Source: Flavobacteriales bacterium CG18_big_fil_WC_8_21_14_2_50_32_9 (GTDB lineage: Bacteria > Bacteroidota > Bacteroidia > Flavobacteriales_E > Vicingaceae). Taken from it: 24,653 nucleotides of DNA. Position numbers and translations under genes: made by a program. Numbering within the stretch: the first letter of the stretch is position 1; every line of letters starts with the position of its first letter. Where the stretch lies: assembly GCA_002770955.1 (NCBI GenBank), contig PCUH01000191.1, positions 1 through 24,653 on the forward strand. The letters are read 5' to 3'. The notes under the pieces are model-generated. The model did no database searches. It was not told the DNA's origin and was given only the letters and a program-made list of their open reading frames with translations. This document shows positions 17,713 through 23,078 of the stretch, piece by piece.

Positions 17713-18345
17713 ATGATTTTACGAAGTATAAAAAAAGCAATAAAAAAATTTATTATTTTTCCTTTTAGGCAACTTACAGCTCCTAAAAAAAAAAAATTTT
17801 GTAACCAACAAATTCCTAAAATAAAATACACTGATGGTTCGTGGCTCACTATTGCAACAACGCCTGATCAACAAAGAATAGAAGATTATTTAACACTACA
17901 GCAAATTACAGTAAAGCAAATTTTACATATTGGCACTGGAAATTCCTCTTTTGCCAAAAAATTTCACGCTACTAATTTCATCGACAGTATTACCATTGTT
18001 GATGATGAATTGGATTATGCCATTGCACTTAATTTACCTAATTATAGGTGCTTTAAATTAAATAAATATTCAAATGATTTACTGAGATTACCTGTTAAAT
18101 ATGATATTATTTCGGATAATAACCTTTCAAGTTTTGCTTGTTGTCAACAACATTTTGAAGAAATGATGCGTAATTATTTTGCTTTACTAAAACCAAATGG
18201 ATATATTATAACTGACAAAAAAGGCATGGCATATCACCAAGATTTTGCTTTTCCAATAACTGTTGACGACCTTAAAATTATCCTACCTGAAGCCAAATTT
18301 AGCATACAAGAACACACTGTTATTATAGAAAAAAAACTTGATTAA
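17713..18345 (+). CDS. Putative SAM-dependent methyltransferase
   Basis: A 210-residue protein starting at the ATG at 17713. Extending the frame to 17608 would overlap the divergent GT4 coding sequence and the promoter, so that start is rejected. After a basic N-terminus of about 30 residues it shows a Rossmann methyltransferase pattern: ILHIGTGNSSF (70-80, motif I-like), an acidic stretch after beta-2 (IVDDELDYAIAL, 95-106), and LLKPNGYIITDKKG (158-171). The family match is weak, and motif I reads GTGNS rather than the usual GxGxG. It is the first gene of the decoration operon and overlaps the deacetylase gene by 8 nt. A12 at 17785-17796 encodes part of a KKKK run. Confidence 0.7.
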   Translation: MILRSIKKAIKKFIIFPFRQLTAPKKKKFCNQQIPKIKYTDGSWLTIATTPDQQRIEDYLTLQQITVKQILHIGTGNSSFAKKFHATNFIDSITIVDDELDYAIALNLPNYRCFKLNKYSNDLLRLPVKYDIISDNNLSSFACCQQHFEEMMRNYFALLKPNGYIITDKKGMAYHQDFAFPITVDDLKIILPEAKFSIQEHTVIIEKKLD

Positions 18346-19141
18346 TTCTATTCCTATATTAATGTATCACAACATTGTGGAGCAAGAAATTCCTAATGCT
18401 CCCGATTGGATAACTATTGCTCTTTTAGAACAACAACTTGCTTATTTACAAAAAAAAAAATATACTTTTATTACCCCTCACCTTTTATTAACACCACATT
18501 TACTACCAAAAAAACCTATTCTAATTACTTTTGATGATGGATATGAAAATGTTTATAAACTTGCTTTTCCTATTCTTAAAGAGTATAACATTAATTTTTC
18601 TCTTTTTTTAATAGCTAATTTTTTAAGTGACGAAACTATAACAAAATTTAATACTTGGGATGCTGAAAAAAGACCAAAAGCAGCACATTTATCAAAAAAA
18701 ATGATAATTGAAATGCTCAACTCTAAATTACTAACTATAGGTTCACATTCTTTTTCGCATCAAACATTTCATCAACTTACCGAAAAAGAAATTAATGATG
18801 AATTAATGTTATCTAAAAAGCAATTAGAAAGTTTTTTTTTAATTCCTATTACCTATTTTTCTTATCCAGGAGGTTATGTTGGTAATAAAAAAAATACTTT
18901 TAACCTATTAAAAAAACACCAATATACATTGGCTTTTGGTGGGCAAAAAGATGTTGTAGAAAACAGTAAATGGCTAATTAAATTTAATATTAAAAGAATA
19001 AATATAACAAATGAAAGTAATTTTACCAACCAAAAAGCAAAGCTAAGGTTTGAAGTAATTATTCATCCTTTATTGAACAAACTAAGCACTTTTAATAAAT
19101 TAAATTTTTTAATCCATTTTTTATTACCATTTTATAAGTGA
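18338..19141 (+). CDS. NodB-type polysaccharide deacetylase
   Basis: A 267-residue carbohydrate esterase 4 (NodB fold) protein. The motifs are ILMYHNIV (7-14), TFDDGYEN (64-71, catalytic base Asp66 and metal ligand Asp67), GSHSFSH (135-141, metal ligands His137 and His141) and FSYPGGYVG (174-182). No signal peptide is seen, so action may be cytoplasmic on a lipid-linked or nucleotide-linked sugar. The predicted reaction is N-deacetylation of an N-acetylhexosamine. The start is taken as TTG at 18338, overlapping the previous gene by 8 nt. The next ATG (18362) would begin directly at MYH and remove the first beta-strand. Its TGA overlaps the sulfotransferase GTG start. An A11 tract lies at 18450-18460. 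Confidence 0.88.
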   Translation: MINSIPILMYHNIVEQEIPNAPDWITIALLEQQLAYLQKKKYTFITPHLLLTPHLLPKKPILITFDDGYENVYKLAFPILKEYNINFSLFLIANFLSDETITKFNTWDAEKRPKAAHLSKKMIIEMLNSKLLTIGSHSFSHQTFHQLTEKEINDELMLSKKQLESFFLIPITYFSYPGGYVGNKKNTFNLLKKHQYTLAFGGQKDVVENSKWLIKFNIKRINITNESNFTNQKAKLRFEVIIHPLLNKLSTFNKLNFLIHFLLPFYK

Positions 19142-20079
19142 CCAATACAATTATTCATATAGGAATGCCTCGAACGGCAACCACTTTTTTTCAGCAAAAC
19201 GTATTCCCCTTCATACCTGATTATCTTGCTTTTAACATAGAAACAACTCATTTTGATGCTGTTTTCAACCAATTGCAATTTGCTGACGATACTTTTTATG
19301 ATAATACTAAAATTTTAGATTTTGCTAACAATTGTAAAAACAAAAACATAATACTCTCAAACGAAAATTTTGTTGGACAGTCTTATTTTTTAAATCATAA
19401 CAACAGAACAAGTATTGCCAAACGATTGAGTGAGGCTTTTCCTGAAGCAAAAATTTTATTGGTGTTGCGCAATCAAATTGATTTGTTGGCTTCGCTTTAT
19501 GCTATTAGTTTGGAATGGAGAGAAACTAAGCATATTGATGATTACATTTGGCAACCAATAAAAGATAAAAACACAGATGTAGAATCAGGTCCTGCCAAGT
19601 TATATTATAATACGTATGAAGATTATGAAAATATAGAAGGTTATGATTACTTATCACTTATCCAACTTTACAAAAAATACTTTAACCATGTTGAAGTGTT
19701 ACTTTTTGAGGATTTTATTCATCAACCAAAGGATTTTGCAACAAAGTTAGATGCGTTGTTTGGTTTTGAACAACCAACAACTATAAGTTTGCTAAATCAA
19801 AAAGAATTACTAAACAAAAGTGTTGATGTTGTTCAAGCCAGAAAGCTAAGAAAACTAAATAAATTTCAAAACTTAGTCTCACATTCAAAACTACTTTATC
19901 GCATTTATGTTAAATTGAAACGAAACATTTTAAAAAAGAAAAGAAGCAATGAAAAACCATGTTTTTCGCTAAAAAAAACAGCAGAATTAAAAACTCATTT
20001 TGGAAAATTAAATAAACAATTAGCAGAACAATATCCTGAAATTGGGCTACAAAAACACCACGAAAAATATTACTTTTAA
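19138..20079 (+). CDS. PAPS-dependent sulfotransferase
   Basis: A 313-residue sulfotransferase-fold protein. The 5'-phosphosulfate loop is IHIGMPRTATTFFQQ (6-20). The 3'-phosphate site matches the R-N-x-x-D-x-x-x-S-x-Y pattern in LRNQIDLLASLY (R111, S119, Y121). Together these predict transfer of sulfate from PAPS to a sugar hydroxyl or amine. The C-terminal third is basic, fitting an anionic glycan acceptor or membrane contact. The start is GTG at 19138, overlapping the deacetylase stop as GTGA; no ATG lies before the PAPS loop except within it. Coupling to a deacetylase is notable, because N-deacetylation creates the amine that an N-sulfotransferase would use. Confidence 0.85.
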   Translation: MTNTIIHIGMPRTATTFFQQNVFPFIPDYLAFNIETTHFDAVFNQLQFADDTFYDNTKILDFANNCKNKNIILSNENFVGQSYFLNHNNRTSIAKRLSEAFPEAKILLVLRNQIDLLASLYAISLEWRETKHIDDYIWQPIKDKNTDVESGPAKLYYNTYEDYENIEGYDYLSLIQLYKKYFNHVEVLLFEDFIHQPKDFATKLDALFGFEQPTTISLLNQKELLNKSVDVVQARKLRKLNKFQNLVSHSKLLYRIYVKLKRNILKKKRSNEKPCFSLKKTAELKTHFGKLNKQLAEQYPEIGLQKHHEKYYF

Positions 20080-20106
20080 TAATTTTCGTTTAACGAGCAA
20101 AAACAG

Positions 20107-20766
20107 ATGAAATATTACGGACAATACCAACAAGACAAATATCTTGATCAACTTTTTAAGAAAAAAACTAAAGGTGTTTTTATAGATATAGGTGCTCATG
20201 ATGGCTTAACTTTTAGCAACAGTTTGTTTTTTGAAAAAGAACGTAATTGGACAGGCATTTGCGTTGAACCTATTCCTGAAATTTTCCAAAAATTAAATGA
20301 AGCTAGAACTTGTGTTAAAGTAAATGGTTGTATTTCAGAAAAAACTGGTGTTGAAAAATTTTTACGTGTAAGGGGCGAATTTGTTGATACGGAAATGTTG
20401 AGTGGATTAGTAAATAAGTATGACCCAAGACATTTAGAACGTATTGACCGTGAAATTAAACAGTATGGAGGTAGCAAAGAAGAAATTGAAGTAAAATGCT
20501 ATAATATCAATGATTTGTTAAGTGAAAACAAGTTCAATCATGTTGATTTTTTTACCATAGATACCGAAGGCAACGAAATGAGTATTTTAAAAACAATAAA
20601 CTTTAAAGCATTTGATATTGATATATTGTTGGTTGAAAATAATTATCAAACTAAAGAAATGAATGACTTTATGGTAAGTCAAGGTTATAAGCGTATTAAA
20701 AAGATTGGACACGATGAGGTGTATAGAAAAAAAACTTATTTAACCTTGCTTCAGCGTTTATTTTGA
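20107..20766 (+). CDS. FkbM-family methyltransferase
   Basis: A 219-residue FkbM-type SAM methyltransferase. Motif I is GVFIDIGAHDGLTFSNS (23-39), the acidic residue after beta-2 is Glu54 in CVEPIPEIF, and the family-typical VDFFTIDTEGNEMSIL runs at 146-161. FkbM proteins O-methylate hydroxyl groups of polyketides and sugars; here a polysaccharide residue is the likely acceptor. It is the last gene of the decoration operon, 27 bp after the sulfotransferase. Its stop codon abuts a hairpin-forming intergenic element. Confidence 0.9.
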   Translation: MKYYGQYQQDKYLDQLFKKKTKGVFIDIGAHDGLTFSNSLFFEKERNWTGICVEPIPEIFQKLNEARTCVKVNGCISEKTGVEKFLRVRGEFVDTEMLSGLVNKYDPRHLERIDREIKQYGGSKEEIEVKCYNINDLLSENKFNHVDFFTIDTEGNEMSILKTINFKAFDIDILLVENNYQTKEMNDFMVSQGYKRIKKIGHDEVYRKKTYLTLLQRLF

Positions 20767-20822
20767 ATATACTCAAACTTAATAGTTCCGCAATACTGCG
20801 GAAATGTTTAGTTAGAGTATTA
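20766..20822. repeat. Intergenic hairpin element between converging genes
   Basis: TTCCGCA (20786-20792) pairs with TGCGGAA (20797-20803) around a 4-nt loop. The outer segments ATACTCAAAC (20769-20778) and GTTT plus GAGTAT (20806-20809, 20815-20820) can extend the stem imperfectly. The element sits between the convergent FkbM gene and the minus-strand gene ending at 20857, so it may terminate transcription from both sides. Neither strand has a long T tract. Part of it (AATATACTCAAA) recurs inverted at 6823-6834. Confidence 0.55.
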
Positions 20823-20856
20823 CATGCGACTAAATCACTAACTATTTTCTGAAAAA

Positions 20857-21564
20857 TCATTTGGTTGCGGTATAAATTAAATTGTTTTGATTTTGTAGGT
20901 TTAATAATTTGAGGTAAAAGTCGTTTTCTTTTGATTTTTCAGAAAGTATCTTGCTTAAACTACCAGAAATAGTTAATATATTCACATTTAACATTTGTTC
21001 AGGAGGAATTTGACCTTTATAAACTACTTTGTTTTCTTCTTGTTTAATGGCATTTTTTTGATTGTCTTCTGCTGTCCAATTAGCAGAAGTTGTTTTAGCT
21101 TCATAGAGGGATAAAAAGATATTGTTTTTTGCTCTAATAAGCGACAAATCGGGTTTTACCTCCATATTGAGAAAGGAAGTTTTAAAATCATGATAATTAC
21201 CTTTAGACCACACAAAATATTGTTCTAAATTGATGGTATCACTAACCATTAAAAAAGTGGCAGTAAATTTACCACCAACAATTGAATCAGAAATATAAAT
21301 TATAAATGGATGAAAACCAACGTGAGTAAATTTTATAGAATCATTAGCTGAAACAAGCATAGAAAAAGTTCCATTTATATCTGTTGCAACTCCTTTGCTA
21401 TTATTTACAATTAAATTAACTCCATGCAATGGTTGTTGCAAACTGTCTGAATTGATTATTTTTCCTTCGAAAAGAATAGGCTTATGAGTAAAATTTGTGT
21501 CTTGTGCATTTAAAAAAGGAGCGGTTATTAACAGGAAGAGAAAGGTGTAAATTAGTTTTTTCAT
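20857..21564 (-). CDS. Secreted protein with carboxypeptidase-regulatory-like domain
   Basis: A 235-residue protein with a Sec signal peptide (about 1-20, ending LNAQ). Residues 30-115 form a carboxypeptidase D regulatory-like (peptidase-associated) beta-sandwich: FEGKIINSDSLQQPLHGVN, NSKGVATDINGTFSMLV, and IKFTHVGFHPFII. Such domains are common at the N-terminus of TonB receptors but here stand alone, followed by about 110 residues with no recognised family. It is probably periplasmic or outer-membrane associated. It sits between the decoration operon and the flippase gene, with its own -7-like element, so it may be unrelated to polysaccharide export. Confidence 0.75.
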   Translation of the reverse strand: MKKLIYTFLFLLITAPFLNAQDTNFTHKPILFEGKIINSDSLQQPLHGVNLIVNNSKGVATDINGTFSMLVSANDSIKFTHVGFHPFIIYISDSIVGGKFTATFLMVSDTINLEQYFVWSKGNYHDFKTSFLNMEVKPDLSLIRAKNNIFLSLYEAKTTSANWTAEDNQKNAIKQEENKVVYKGQIPPEQMLNVNILTISGSLSKILSEKSKENDFYLKLLNLQNQNNLIYTATK

Positions 21565-21577
21565 GGTAATTGTTTAT

Positions 21578-21597
21578 GTAAACAAAAGTAAACAAAA
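21578..21597 (-). promoter_or_regulatory. -7-like element overlapping a 10-bp tandem repeat
   Basis: On the - strand TACTTTTG (21590-21583) matches TAnnTTTG and lies about 19 nt before the ATG at 21564. It spans the junction of two exact copies of GTAAACAAAA (+ strand 21578-21587 and 21588-21597). A palindrome TTGTTTA-TG-TAAACAA (21570-21585) overlaps it. No TTG -33 element is seen at the normal spacing. Confidence 0.45.
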
Positions 21598-21616
21598 TAA
21601 CATTAATTGGATTCGC

Positions 21617-21676
21617 TAATGCCGATTGTGATTTTAAATGTCGCATAAATGCTCCTTAAAATCTACATCGGCATTA
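21617..21676. repeat. 60-nt long hairpin in intergenic spacer
   Basis: TAATGCCGAT (21617-21626) pairs with ATCGGCATTA (21667-21676). Inside, GATTTTAA (21630-21637) pairs with TTAAAATC (21656-21663), separated from the outer stem by a symmetric 3x3 internal loop. The apical loop of 18 nt contains GCAT/ATGC. This gives 18 perfect pairs in a 160-bp spacer between two minus-strand genes. No T tract follows on either strand, so it is not a standard terminator. CGGCATTA recurs at 21697-21704. It could be a small mobile palindromic element or structured RNA. Confidence 0.65.
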
Positions 21677-21725
21677 TACTTTAGGAAATATCATTGCGGC
21701 ATTAAGAAGTTAAAATGTTATAACT

Positions 21726-23078
21726 TTATTTATTCCAAATTCCTTTGGCTTTTCCATTTACAATTTTCCAATATTGAATGGGTTGAAAAATTGCTCTTGG
21801 AATTATTCCAATTAATGTAGCTAAAATAACTCCTGTGCTTCCCATTGCTAAATTTTTTGCAAAGTAAATTGATAACGGAATATTAATAATACTTACAAAA
21901 ATAGCATGATATAAACTCAGTTGAATTTTGTTTACACCAGCTAAAAAATTAGCAAATATCATGGTGGAAGTACTTACAATTACCCAAAGAGCCATAACTA
22001 TTGATAGATTGAAAGGTATTGCTAATCTATCTCCTATCCATAATTGGTAAGCGTTGTTTGAGAATAATAGCATTATTATAATTCCTATAATAACAATAAA
22101 CCACAGCTTTATTATTTTTAGGGTAGCCTGTTTTACCCATTCCATATCGTTTTTTGTATAGGCTTCTGTATATGCAGACCAATAAGGTGCTGTGATAATA
22201 GTAAATACCATATTCATTACTCCAAAATATTTGTAAGATACATTATAAACGGCTACATCTTCATTGCCAATTAATTGAGAAATGATAATGTTGTCTGTAG
22301 CAGCAACAATTATTGCAGCTACTTGCGTTATAAAAAATCGCACACCCAAGTTGAGTAATTCTTTTGCTTTACTAAAATCGATGTTTTTAAATGAAGGACT
22401 ATAACTTTTATATCTTCCATTGAACGCCCAAATACTTGCTAAAAATGGAATTATTAGATTAATAAGGCTAAATGAAGCTCCTAAATACAAGAGTGAACCA
22501 TGTGTGGTTTTGGTTAAAATAAATACTACAATAAGTGAAAATAAACTTCCTAAGGTATTTATTAAGCTACTAATTACTGGGCGTTGGTCGGCAATGAAAA
22601 CAACATTGATTAATTTAATTATAAATTGAAAACAAAAAACAGAAAACACAATAAAAACAAGTTGTTCTATTTCTCGAACTTCATTTGAAGTATTAAGTAT
22701 TAATCCCCAGTCTAAAAATTGATTTACAATAAAAAAAACTACAAAAAGTCCAACTGCAATTAAAGTAATTATAGCATAAGTAGTGCTAACAAAAACCTTT
22801 GCCAAAAGGTCGTTTCCTTCTGCTTTGGCAATAGCAAATTTATTACGTAGTCCGTTTCCTAATCCTATATCAAAAAAAACAAACCAACCAATAACAGAAG
22901 ACAATGTGAGCCAAATCCCATATTTTGTGGGATTTAAATAGTCAATAGTAAGAGGAACTAACAACAAGCTAATTATTATACTTATTCCTTTTAACAAAAA
23001 AGAGCCTATAATATTTTTTTTAGCTCTTATTGTGCGTTCATGACCAGAAAAAAAACTATTAAATAAGTTGCGTATCAC
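21726..23078 (-). CDS. Wzx-like oligosaccharide flippase
   Basis: A 450-residue integral membrane protein with about 12-14 hydrophobic segments, of the polysaccharide-synthesis/MOP flippase type. The N-terminal part, with KKNIIGSFLLKGISIIISLLL and LNPTKYGIWLTLSSVIGWFVFFDIGLGNGLRNK, is typical of Wzx-like proteins (the GxGLRN motif). It is predicted to flip the undecaprenyl-linked repeat across the inner membrane. The start is GTG at 23078, overlapping the Wzc stop as GTGA. It therefore forms an operon with the kinase rather than with the glycosyltransferases, which lie beyond the + strand decoration operon. Confidence 0.88.
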   Translation of the reverse strand: MIRNLFNSFFSGHERTIRAKKNIIGSFLLKGISIIISLLLVPLTIDYLNPTKYGIWLTLSSVIGWFVFFDIGLGNGLRNKFAIAKAEGNDLLAKVFVSTTYAIITLIAVGLFVVFFIVNQFLDWGLILNTSNEVREIEQLVFIVFSVFCFQFIIKLINVVFIADQRPVISSLINTLGSLFSLIVVFILTKTTHGSLLYLGASFSLINLIIPFLASIWAFNGRYKSYSPSFKNIDFSKAKELLNLGVRFFITQVAAIIVAATDNIIISQLIGNEDVAVYNVSYKYFGVMNMVFTIITAPYWSAYTEAYTKNDMEWVKQATLKIIKLWFIVIIGIIIMLLFSNNAYQLWIGDRLAIPFNLSIVMALWVIVSTSTMIFANFLAGVNKIQLSLYHAIFVSIINIPLSIYFAKNLAMGSTGVILATLIGIIPRAIFQPIQYWKIVNGKAKGIWNK

